Below are positions 36,501 to 43,702 of a stretch of 43,702 nt of DNA, piece by piece. Position numbers and translations under genes: made by a program. The stretch's first letter is position 1; every line of letters starts with the position of its first letter. A model generated the notes under the pieces. That model saw nothing but the letters and a program-made list of their open reading frames with translations, was not told the origin of the DNA and ran no database searches. Source of the DNA: a virus; IMG/VR virus record IMGVR_UViG_3300030333_001323, positions 1 through 43,702 of that record. One strand, written 5' to 3'.

Positions 36501-39027
36501 TTTTGAAATTCGCAGCGTCATCAGGAAGATGCGAGAAACCTTTTCGGAGGTTGTGGATGAAGAAAGACATCACGCGCCCTGTGAGATACTTAGAGCCGAT
36601 GTCCGTCATGGTATTATCGATGTTGATAATCTTAGCAGCCTCGTTCATTGCGTCAGTCACGCTTTGACCACGGGCTTTACCAGCGTTCTTTAAGATTTCA
36701 ATGACCTTACGGCCTGCCTCATCGTTCCCCTCTCCAAACAGAACACGCAACTGCTCAGCTTCTGTCAACTGGAGATGCTTAGGAGCTTTAGGATCAAACT
36801 CATACCTATAGAAATCTCCAATACCCTTACGCTTAGCAGAGTTAATCGCATGTTTCTGAACACGCATTGCATAGTTTGCTTCAGATTCCCCCTGCATCTT
36901 AGGGAACCGATGCTTAGCAATCTCGTGTTCTATTAGATACCTCTCGTAATCATCGTAATTCGCAAAGACATCCTTCGGAATCTGCTCAGCACCTAAAGTC
37001 CCATCTTCCCAATCCTTCCAATTCTGAGAAGCACGAGTACGATTTATGTGGATCACTCGTTGACCGTCTACTCTTGTAGAAGTGGTGAAACCATCGCCAT
37101 AATCAAGGGCTTCTTTAGGTTTAGCTGCTAAGCTGCCCTCATCCAAAACAGGCATAGTGGTGTCCCCGTCTACGCCTTCTTCTACCTTTTTGAAGAGAGT
37201 ATCTTCTAAGTCGTAATCGTACCTATTCCATTTACCAGCAGGAATTACAAGAGGCTCGCCTTCTTCCATCATGACGCGCTCCTCAACTTTATTTCTAGCA
37301 GGAACTTCTTGGCCTTTTTGTACCTCAAGGTCTTTGATGACTTCTCGCCAAGTAGCTTCATCTATTTCTACTACGGACGCTTTTAGTCCGTTGTTGTCCA
37401 TGAGCAGTTCAAGTGCCTCAGAGGCATCATCAATCATCTCATAAGACTCTTCACTAAAGTTTTGTAGCTCTGACTGTCGTAGCTTTTGGTCAACATCCCG
37501 TATAGCGTAGAAACGAGCGGTTTGGGGATCATCAATCACAGACGTACCATGAGCCTTAAACATGGTGTCAAACTCACTATTTATAACTAAGTCACCTTGT
37601 TCATTAACAGTAACTCTGTTGCCTGCAGTACCACGGTAGACTTTTCCTGAAGCGGCTGCAGAAGAGGGAGGGATGTGCTTTCCAGTTTGATCAACCCAAG
37701 CAGTCGCTGGTTCACCATAGTATTCTGAAGGGTCTTGAGGAGGGATAGGCTCTTTACCCGCCTCATCAAAGCTAACCCTCATTGCCTTGGCTTTTTCAGG
37801 CTTAACATCATACAGAAGATCGTCTCCTTTTAACCCTGTATTAGCAGTAAGGTCTTCATCCCACGAATGAGGAGCCATTGACTCGTCTTCTACGTCTAGC
37901 TTCGCTTTCTTTTTAAGGGCCTCATCTGCCTCTGAGGCATCCATAGCTTTTATAGCTGCTTCAGTAAGCTCATCTTCAGCTTCGTTGATCTCCTTGATGG
38001 TATCTTTGTCCCCACCAAAGGCTAACTCTTCTTCGTCGCGCAGCCTCTGTTGTCTTGCTGAGAGTGTTCCTCCTGTTTCAGTAGCCTCTGCCCCTGCTTT
38101 AGCAGCCTCATCTTTACCAGCTAAGATACGCCGAAGCCCTGCCGAGCCTGTGCGTCCTGCATTTATTGCTGCCACCTTGAGTAAAGCGGCGAGGTAGTTG
38201 AAGAAGATTCCAAAGACTGCACCCTCAGCGGCAAACTTCATGCGGCCCAATGCGTTGTCTTGAAAGGCATTCCAGCTATAAGTGATTGATTCGCCTAACT
38301 GACTCGCAGGGAGTGACTGCCAATCAGGGTTCTGTTCCATAGCTTGGTCTACAATGGACTCTAATTCTGGGTACTCACTAAAGAAGTCAGTAAGAAACTC
38401 GGTAAGTAATATCTCATCCTGCCCTCTCCAGAAAACACCCTCAGCGATTACACCAGTAGCTACTCCCTGCTTGCCTATTTCATACAAGCGTTGAGGAGTA
38501 AGTCCTCGTTCCTTTGAGGCTTTCTCAGCGGCTCGCTTAGCTTTTGCAGCATCACTAACGTAGGCGGCACGAGTCTTATCATCCATTGCCGCTATTTCTT
38601 TGTCAGTTTTAGGACGTCTACCCCAGCGTTTTTTCTGGGCGTCAGTCCAAGGTGTTTTAGGTTTAGAAGGAATAGTCTTCTTAGCGATCCTATGACCCAA
38701 GTAGTATGAAGATATTAAGTGAGCCCCTATTTTGGATAACTCAAAGTTGGTACTGTGGGGGTTATCGGGGACGTAATCAGAGAACGTAAAGACCCTTTCC
38801 TCAGCCCCTGCGAAATCAGGGAGTAAGTTGGCAGCAGCTTCGCCAGTTTGCAGAACACCTTTGAAACCTCCTTGGAGTGTGTTGGTATGCCAAGGACGCT
38901 CTTGCATCTGCCTATCCTTGTAGTCCTCCTCACGATCCCTGCGGCTATACCAGCTATTTAACTGGTTCTGGTAGATGTCTAACTCGCTTTTTGAAACTCC
39001 ACCTAATGTTGTTTGACCTACTGGCAT
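33577..39027 (-). CDS. Large internal virion protein (gp16-like position)
   Basis: A 1816-aa protein, larger than T7 gp16 (1318 aa). Internal core proteins are ejected into the cell and form a channel for DNA. Visible features: a hydrophobic segment at about 264-291 (GAVFGIFFNYLAALLKVAA), an EHEIAKH segment at 700-706 that may be a degenerate metallopeptidase site (HExxxH), a polyvalent-protein-like stretch WLNSILSGTKTQLVNFISTG (1068-1087), helices with LPMRMMITTDELFKQISFRA (1238-1257), and the marine-phage hallmark LRLVMPFVKTPVNILKFPLQR (1401-1421). No N-terminal lytic transglycosylase motif is seen, unlike T7 gp16. It overlaps no neighbour and follows the 1477-aa gene by 2 nt. Confidence 0.85.
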   Translation of the reverse strand: MPVGQTTLGGVSKSELDIYQNQLNSWYSRRDREEDYKDRQMQERPWHTNTLQGGFKGVLQTGEAAANLLPDFAGAEERVFTFSDYVPDNPHSTNFELSKIGAHLISSYYLGHRIAKKTIPSKPKTPWTDAQKKRWGRRPKTDKEIAAMDDKTRAAYVSDAAKAKRAAEKASKERGLTPQRLYEIGKQGVATGVIAEGVFWRGQDEILLTEFLTDFFSEYPELESIVDQAMEQNPDWQSLPASQLGESITYSWNAFQDNALGRMKFAAEGAVFGIFFNYLAALLKVAAINAGRTGSAGLRRILAGKDEAAKAGAEATETGGTLSARQQRLRDEEELAFGGDKDTIKEINEAEDELTEAAIKAMDASEADEALKKKAKLDVEDESMAPHSWDEDLTANTGLKGDDLLYDVKPEKAKAMRVSFDEAGKEPIPPQDPSEYYGEPATAWVDQTGKHIPPSSAAASGKVYRGTAGNRVTVNEQGDLVINSEFDTMFKAHGTSVIDDPQTARFYAIRDVDQKLRQSELQNFSEESYEMIDDASEALELLMDNNGLKASVVEIDEATWREVIKDLEVQKGQEVPARNKVEERVMMEEGEPLVIPAGKWNRYDYDLEDTLFKKVEEGVDGDTTMPVLDEGSLAAKPKEALDYGDGFTTSTRVDGQRVIHINRTRASQNWKDWEDGTLGAEQIPKDVFANYDDYERYLIEHEIAKHRFPKMQGESEANYAMRVQKHAINSAKRKGIGDFYRYEFDPKAPKHLQLTEAEQLRVLFGEGNDEAGRKVIEILKNAGKARGQSVTDAMNEAAKIINIDNTMTDIGSKYLTGRVMSFFIHNLRKGFSHLPDDAANFKKKDIDTLADALGFVKDPHRRGPVAILEEDVLNSIDDIADSNAIGRDAMAERLRQGRGEFRKIYGELVPATSMDDAMKQDVKVLKEAYIRSVAYKMDSIMQVKKLKQLTDEIAKMSDEEWAANKQLQQEYNAELERIALKVSNVQKLATASGRMLRAQQDFHKAVFSDMEQHLDQMKYGNPKQLKKHAQRLHAVMESNRHDAVSEAIASKKYLAQTVRGIDVHNEYWLNSILSGTKTQLVNFISTGLHLYYKPIEGMVGAMMRFDPKTAKVMFDQMCQTAMINASVVRVVGALGWNNFKHLGGMIDNEGFHAGRANIFKRGQEGTGPLAQATGAVAGARKSFRTGEGTLSQHSDLFDVKPPHAISGDLLGEASDNSFFGSSMGAKATLDYIGNIVRLPMRMMITTDELFKQISFRATAMSKLGQDALDAGRTTAPEIADYIAAKFTGLIRKNGRRHSGKAIQDEAYREHGRLMARFNNKADEEIPPQYRNRDQFLDDYVAHHYDPNKGALSERAMDWAEDITYTRRLDKDIVFLKSLGKTQKAGSLMQDTQDMVHRHPFLRLVMPFVKTPVNILKFPLQRLSIPGIVSPNGQILGKEVQWVKNLHSRYQADMASGDPQRMAEASGRIWAGRFYWLSSIGLASSGVITGSGPSRPSERNNLLATGWRPYSVRIGDKYVSYSRLDPFSTVLGLAADTYEKFAEQALAGDFEEEGFQAVMIAAGYSMSNNIADKSYLAGINNVLQAFLEPETKLESLLKKQTSSYVPKIISQWTPLTDDHYMKKTYGILEGLAVRVPGLAGTVEPMRNYLGDPIESMYAPSVWAAGLNPFLISKAKNDLVLDEIGYLPYGFGAPTARIKGSRHLDMRKFFDDSGRSAFDRYQEAIGQEKINGLTVRDALERLFKSPAYARASERADRNELFHQGTFRDPRVKAVKSIMAKFRNKAKNRVLAEYPNLRGAVRTYNWQTDNQMKQLLEAE

Positions 39028-39029
39028 AT

Positions 39030-42000
39030 CTATTTCTTATCTTTTGGCTTGGTTACTTTGGGTACAGGCACGTTCTTTATCACATCATTTATGATGTCAT
39101 TCTGCAACTGTTCTAGTATTTCAGGAACTGTAGGAAGCTTATCCGCTTCAGTTTCGCCTTGTTTTGGATTACGTTTAGTTTCTTCTGCTTGTCGCTTGTT
39201 GGCTCCTTCTATTAAGTCAGCAAACCTAGCCTTTATTCGTGATGGATCGAGAGCATCTAAGACTCTTCCGATTTGCTGACGCACTTCAGGTTTTAATGAG
39301 TCTTGGAAACTACGCCATGTTTTCTCAGGTTCCTTATTATGAACCCAAGGAGCATCCTCTGTTAACCTCGACGGATAACGAACACCGTCAGGGCCGGGAG
39401 GCATCTGTTCGACAGGGCCTTGAAGATATCCATCAGGAGAAATCGTCATCTCCACATCTGGGACTTTACCTCTACCCGGGAAGTGAGGCCCTTCATGTAG
39501 TCCTTGAAGATGTAGACGCTCTACCACACTCCTAGCACCCCACGGTTTCAAGCGATGACCTTCTTTCTCCTGCTTCTTGTGAGGAATAGTTAGAGGTGCA
39601 ATTCCAAAGACATTCTCTCGATCTCCGTAATGACTCTTTGTGTAGCCTGAGCGTTTGATGAGGAGGTTCAAAGCCTTGGCTCTCGCGCTACTCATCTCAG
39701 GGCCTCCACTTAATACTGAGATGTAATGATCAGTCCTTGCCTTGAATTCAACTGGGTCTATTTTGAGTCCCGTCCCATCCGTACTCCTTCCAAAAGGAAC
39801 CCAGAACTTCTCCATGTCGGGAAGGGCTTGTGGTGAAGTGAAGCCCATTTCAGCTAAAGCTACTACTTGGGCTAAGATATGTTGCTGACCAATGCGATCC
39901 CTACGAGGCATGGCATTAAAGTCTAACCCATACTTATCAAGAGCCTCTTGAGTTCTTTGGATATCACCAATCTCGCCCATACGAGCAGTAGCACCATCAG
40001 GAGCAGTCTCGCCCATTTTCTCCTGACCCAACATTAAATCAATCTTGTCTCCTCCTTCTCCCCCATCCCTTTGCTTCCCACTCTCAATGGTGTAGTATTT
40101 TTCAGGCATGGGTAGTCTTCCCGTAGCTCTGCCGAGCATGTTGCCATCTAAGTCTAAGGTGAAGTCACGCCACCATTTACCTAAAGGCCCTAGCTGTTGA
40201 CCGCTCTCGTCAGCCTCTCTCACCTCATACCTGTAGACGGGTATCTCTCCGTTAGAGACTGTGCCATAGAATTGTCTGAATTCCTCCCAGCTTAAACCAT
40301 CCTCAATGTTGTAGTTGCCATTCAGGATAATTTGATTGTGCTGCATGAAGCGATCAATGTGATCTTTCTCATCAGTATTCCATGTGGTGTTCTGGTACTG
40401 GGTTTCATCTGACCCGAGAAACTCTGCGACCACATGATTAGTAATATGCTGTGAGGCAGCTTCAGGCATATCTTGAGGTCTCCGAGCCATGAACTTAATC
40501 AACTGGCCGCGCATCTTTTCATCGTAGTCAGCGTGAGCTTCTTGAAGAGCAGCCTGTTGCTTGGGGTCTTCTAAGTTGTAGTTTAGAGGATTGATATCCT
40601 TGCCGTGCATTAGCTTCCAAATCTTGAAGAAGCCCTTAGCATCACTTGAGAATTCCCATTCTCCATGTGTTTCAGCCGCATTGATCTCTAAGTTAATGTC
40701 ATCAAACTGATCCCAACTCGTAAAAAGGAGATGGTTGTTTGCAGAGAGTTGATGCTCCACAATGTTGAAAGGAATCTCAAGGGTCTCTTCTCCCTCTGAT
40801 ACAATGTTTAAGTTGTAGTCAGGTTTGAGGTTGCCGCTCTCGTCAATCCATTGTCTCCAATCAAGACCATCGCCCAGCATCAGAGTGTTGCGTAGATAAG
40901 TCTGTGATATTTCGATCTCGGCAAAGATTTCTTTTTGTCGATCTAGGTCACCGACTTTTTGAGCCTCCCTATAGTCAGCCATTTGAGCGCGGTAATCAGC
41001 TTTTGCTCGATCAACTTCCTCTTGCCTGAGTCGTTGGGTTCGCTCTAAGGCTCTTGTTAGAGAAGCTCCGTGAGGCCCTGTCCAGAATTGAGCCGCCGAT
41101 GCAGCACTAGATTGTGAGTAGTTATCGTCGTGAATCTGGCGATTTGTAATTCCTCCAATGTCTCGGAGATGAGACTCAAGCTGACCTTCAATACTCGTGA
41201 CAACATTCTCAGCGTTTCGGAGTTGCATCCCGAGTTTAAGCTGTTCGGCTCTTCGCTCTTTCTGCTGCTGATCACTCCACCTCATGTGATCTTTGTAGAT
41301 GCGAGTGTAGAGACCGGCGCGTTTACGCATCTGTTCGACCAACTCTTTTCTCAAGTCTGCCTCACCTCTCTCGTTCCAATGCTGTTCACGTTCAGTAGCA
41401 TCAGGATGCTGCGAGTGATACTTGGTGAGAAGGTTTCGAGAGATACGCTGCATGTCTTCTTGCATCGCATCATAAGCTCTGTGGGCGGCTTCTTTTTGAA
41501 GGCTTGAAGGACGGCCAACGGCTACACCGTCTGCTTTATCCAGAGCATCTGCAGCAGTAGACTGAGTAAACTTATACTGAATATGAGGGTAGATTGTTTC
41601 CTTGAGATGCTTGTTGTCTGACCCATCGATAAATGAAAGGAGGATATCCTCTTCATCTTTCTGAAGGTCATCCCAATTACTACTAATGTCTACATGAGCT
41701 TCAACTAGCTTAATGGCACGACCTAGAGCTTCATCATCTTCAGATTCAAAAGTTTCATTTTGAGCATCGCGTAGTTCTGCGAGTAGCTCGTAAGGATCAG
41801 TCAGCCTGTCTCTGCCAGAAGAGAGGTTGGATGCCATTTGAATGAGATCATTCTGTTTCGCTAAGGCTTCGTTGTCTAACGTGCGTTCTACTGCAGCAGT
41901 CAAAGCTAGTTGGATACCAGCTTGCTCAGGACGAAACGTAGGGTTCTCCCAAATGAAACGATTAACTAAAGCTTCAGGGTTCAGGAGTCTCCCGGCAGCG

Positions 42001-43463
42001 GCTCGTGCGTCATCTAAGTTCTTGGCCCCTCCAATCGCCTCCCTGAACATCGCTTGAATAGTTTTGTAGTGTTCAGTTTTCTTTAAGTAAGGCCCTACGA
42101 CTTTTTCAAGGTTGAGTTGAAGTGCATCGTTATATTTTTTCTGATCGTTAATCCGCTCTAAGTCGGTCTTGAAAAGAGCATCTGACATCTGCCTCACCAG
42201 ATCACGGTAGACATATTGAGTATGACGGTCTCCTCCTTTACGAATCCACAATGACTTGAATCGCTCATCTTTCATAAGAAGATCAGCAGCATCTTGGACT
42301 CCTCTCTCGTCGTAAGGCCAAGGAATTTGACTGAGGACATTCTCGCTACGGTTCTTGATCTCTAGATCAATTAGGCTCCCCACTCGTTGGCGTTCTTCTT
42401 GTTCTCGGCTGAATTGCTTGTGGTGAGCCATCGCCTGAACATCAAACAGTTTTTCTCGGAAAGCATCTGAGTCAAGGAAGCCCCCTCTCCCTTGTCCACC
42501 TTCTGATGTTCCATCCATGAACCGCTTGAACATCTGATAACGCTTACCTGTTTTGTCTTGGCGAGTCATCTTCATCACTCGCTCATACACAGCCTCAAGA
42601 ACCAACTCGTTATCAGGGTCTTCAGCTAAATCTAAGAAGACAGGCTGGATAACTTTTTGAAAGACTGCTTGGTTAAAGGAGTGATCATCATCTGGATATG
42701 AATTCCACGATTCATTGATGTAGTCTCTCAGAGGCTTGATATCAATTGGTTGACCAACACCTCGTTCGCTTGCTTGATTCTTTCTGATTACATCGTAGAG
42801 ATGAGTACGAGCTTTCTCGTAGAAAGCCTCTTTTACTTCTACGCGATCTGATGCGACTTTCTCTTGAAGGAAAGGAGCGAGAAGTCTGGCTCTGGCTTCC
42901 ATCCATTGAGGAGCATAGCCTGCATCCCAATACCCACCTTCTTTCTGATGAACAGGAGAGCGTTCACGATTTTTAGCTAAGTGTTTCTCTGCAATGATCT
43001 CAGCTTGCTTACTGTAGTCATCGCCATATATCTTCTTAGCTTCTTCTAGTTCCTTTAAGAATTCCTCGTCAGTCCTAAGAAAGTCAGCATCTTTGTTAGC
43101 AGTATTCGCAGCGATGTTCATTATCTGACTGCGATATACATGAGGGTTACGCCATTGTGAGTACCCGGCTTTCTTTAGGGTTGTCTTGAAATCGTAAGCA
43201 TTATCCGAGACGGCTGTCTCCATCTCTCGTAAGTACTGCGCTGCTTCCTCCCCTCCTCTTTTCTCCCTGTTAATTAGGTAGCGTTCTAACGAAGGATTGA
43301 AGCGTTGTAGTGCAGTACCTACTTGTTGAAGTGCATTGCTGCCTGATGGTTTTGCCGCCCGACCAACAATAGTACTGACTCCCACGTTGCCGGGATCAGC
43401 AACAGGAATAGCCCCGATTAGTTCTTCAGGGGACGGCGTGAATCTTTTAGTTTTAGCAGCCAT
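39030..43463 (-). CDS. Large internal virion protein (gp15-like position)
   Basis: A 1477-aa, highly charged, mainly helical protein, about twice T7 gp15 (747 aa). Long stretches rich in Glu, Arg, Gln and Ala (for example around residues 640-800) suggest extended helices or coiled coils; no membrane segment or enzymatic motif is recognised. The N-terminus has VADPGNVGVSTIVGRAAKPS, a Pro/Gly-rich linker seen in core proteins. A C-terminal region near LNLLIKRSGYTKSHYGDRENVFGIAPLTI is compact and polar. It lies between the gp14-position gene and the 1816-aa gene, so it is called an internal core protein by position and size. Confidence 0.82.
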   Translation of the reverse strand: MAAKTKRFTPSPEELIGAIPVADPGNVGVSTIVGRAAKPSGSNALQQVGTALQRFNPSLERYLINREKRGGEEAAQYLREMETAVSDNAYDFKTTLKKAGYSQWRNPHVYRSQIMNIAANTANKDADFLRTDEEFLKELEEAKKIYGDDYSKQAEIIAEKHLAKNRERSPVHQKEGGYWDAGYAPQWMEARARLLAPFLQEKVASDRVEVKEAFYEKARTHLYDVIRKNQASERGVGQPIDIKPLRDYINESWNSYPDDDHSFNQAVFQKVIQPVFLDLAEDPDNELVLEAVYERVMKMTRQDKTGKRYQMFKRFMDGTSEGGQGRGGFLDSDAFREKLFDVQAMAHHKQFSREQEERQRVGSLIDLEIKNRSENVLSQIPWPYDERGVQDAADLLMKDERFKSLWIRKGGDRHTQYVYRDLVRQMSDALFKTDLERINDQKKYNDALQLNLEKVVGPYLKKTEHYKTIQAMFREAIGGAKNLDDARAAAGRLLNPEALVNRFIWENPTFRPEQAGIQLALTAAVERTLDNEALAKQNDLIQMASNLSSGRDRLTDPYELLAELRDAQNETFESEDDEALGRAIKLVEAHVDISSNWDDLQKDEEDILLSFIDGSDNKHLKETIYPHIQYKFTQSTAADALDKADGVAVGRPSSLQKEAAHRAYDAMQEDMQRISRNLLTKYHSQHPDATEREQHWNERGEADLRKELVEQMRKRAGLYTRIYKDHMRWSDQQQKERRAEQLKLGMQLRNAENVVTSIEGQLESHLRDIGGITNRQIHDDNYSQSSAASAAQFWTGPHGASLTRALERTQRLRQEEVDRAKADYRAQMADYREAQKVGDLDRQKEIFAEIEISQTYLRNTLMLGDGLDWRQWIDESGNLKPDYNLNIVSEGEETLEIPFNIVEHQLSANNHLLFTSWDQFDDINLEINAAETHGEWEFSSDAKGFFKIWKLMHGKDINPLNYNLEDPKQQAALQEAHADYDEKMRGQLIKFMARRPQDMPEAASQHITNHVVAEFLGSDETQYQNTTWNTDEKDHIDRFMQHNQIILNGNYNIEDGLSWEEFRQFYGTVSNGEIPVYRYEVREADESGQQLGPLGKWWRDFTLDLDGNMLGRATGRLPMPEKYYTIESGKQRDGGEGGDKIDLMLGQEKMGETAPDGATARMGEIGDIQRTQEALDKYGLDFNAMPRRDRIGQQHILAQVVALAEMGFTSPQALPDMEKFWVPFGRSTDGTGLKIDPVEFKARTDHYISVLSGGPEMSSARAKALNLLIKRSGYTKSHYGDRENVFGIAPLTIPHKKQEKEGHRLKPWGARSVVERLHLQGLHEGPHFPGRGKVPDVEMTISPDGYLQGPVEQMPPGPDGVRYPSRLTEDAPWVHNKEPEKTWRSFQDSLKPEVRQQIGRVLDALDPSRIKARFADLIEGANKRQAEETKRNPKQGETEADKLPTVPEILEQLQNDIINDVIKNVPVPKVTKPKDKK

Positions 43464-43466
43464 GAC

Positions 43467-43688
43467 TTAGCCTGATGTATCGTAAGCGGATTTGAAGGTA
43501 TTCGTTTTGGTTTTTCCAGCACCTCCTGTCCGTGTTTGGTAGTTATCGTAAGCCCCAAGCATCCCTTGAGCGGCTTGTAGTCCATAAGCCAACGGAGAGG
43601 GTTGGTTGATTGGGGAGAAATTAGAGACGAGGCGACCTTGTACCTGAGAAGCCAAGAGTTCTTTGTCGCGATCCCACTTGGCCAGCAT
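43467..43688 (-). CDS. Small protein at the gp14 position
   Basis: A 73-aa protein starting at ATG 43688 with GAGG 5 nt upstream. T7 has the 196-aa internal core protein gp14 here. This protein is far shorter; only its end, with PLAYGLQAAQGMLGAY and a basic KTKTNTFKSAY tail, recalls the gp14 C-terminus. It may be a reduced gp14-like core or a small adaptor. Fourteen bases before the ATG reach the window edge. Joined to base 1, the tail tube B stop falls immediately upstream, so no longer form is hidden. Confidence 0.65.
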   Translation of the reverse strand: MLAKWDRDKELLASQVQGRLVSNFSPINQPSPLAYGLQAAQGMLGAYDNYQTRTGGAGKTKTNTFKSAYDTSG

Positions 43689-43702
43689 CGTATCCTCTTT
43701 CA

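Noticed and set aside
1-43702. Lysogeny module
   Set aside because: No integrase, repressor-like gene or attachment-site repeat was recognised; the gene set is that of a lytic phage.

Overview
The window looks like the complete genome of a T7-like podovirus (Autographiviridae type), opened at an arbitrary point. Every convincing gene lies on the minus strand, so transcription runs from high to low coordinates. The core gene set is that of T7: single-subunit RNA polymerase, gp2.5-like SSB, endonuclease I, primase-helicase, family A DNA polymerase, 5'-3' exonuclease, portal, scaffold, capsid, tail tubes A and B, two very large internal virion proteins, a T7-type tail-fibre N-terminus and both terminase subunits. 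The two window edges fit each other: the tail tube B frame is open from 2511 to base 1, and joining base 1 to base 43702 gives an in-frame TGA at once, then a Shine-Dalgarno sequence and the next gene. Composition is mid-40s percent G+C by eye. Fibre and internal-protein style resembles marine phages, but the host cannot be named from the sequence.

Layout in transcription order. (1) 23504-22720: a gene-poor block of about 785 bp, unusually rich in perfect hairpins, after the large terminase gene. It probably lies near the physical genome end and early control region. (2) 22719-17980: early/accessory genes, namely a terminator-capped hypothetical gene, a GP88-domain protein, a DUF932 protein, several small proteins (one a 28-residue membrane peptide), a small CxxC protein and an HhH-GPD DNA glycosylase. 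(3) 17979-17371: terminator, 12-bp iterated repeats, an HNH protein and a hairpin directly before the RNA polymerase gene. (4) 17371-8758: RNA polymerase and the replication/nucleotide block, ending with a dNMP kinase. (5) 8777-1: virion assembly, with gp7.3-like protein, portal, a 39-residue Cys-rich peptide, scaffold, a membrane/secreted gene cassette with a holin-like protein, capsid, terminator, and tail tubes A and B. (6) 43688-27324: a small gp14-position protein, two internal virion proteins (1477 and 1816 aa), then a modular fibre cluster with internal repeats. (7) 27324-23505: small protein, GT32-type glycosyltransferase, spanin-like overlapping pair, tiny membrane proteins, and small and large terminase.

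How it would work: host polymerase starts the early block, phage RNA polymerase then transcribes replication and late genes, the gp2.5/gp3/gp4/gp5/gp6 set replicates and processes the DNA, and terminase packages it. Lysis is the least clear part. There are two membrane/lipoprotein cassettes, one between scaffold and capsid and one before terminase, but no recognisable endolysin. Many genes are joined by ATGA or TAATG overlaps and lack strong Shine-Dalgarno sites, so coupled translation seems common.

The points most worth following are the hairpin-dense island, the iterated 12-bp repeats before the RNA polymerase operon, the ACTATCAT motif in the early intergenic regions, the lysis-like genes placed between scaffold and capsid, the phage DNA glycosylase, the glycosyltransferase beside the fibre genes, and fibre repeats that keep their protein sequence while their DNA has drifted at synonymous sites.
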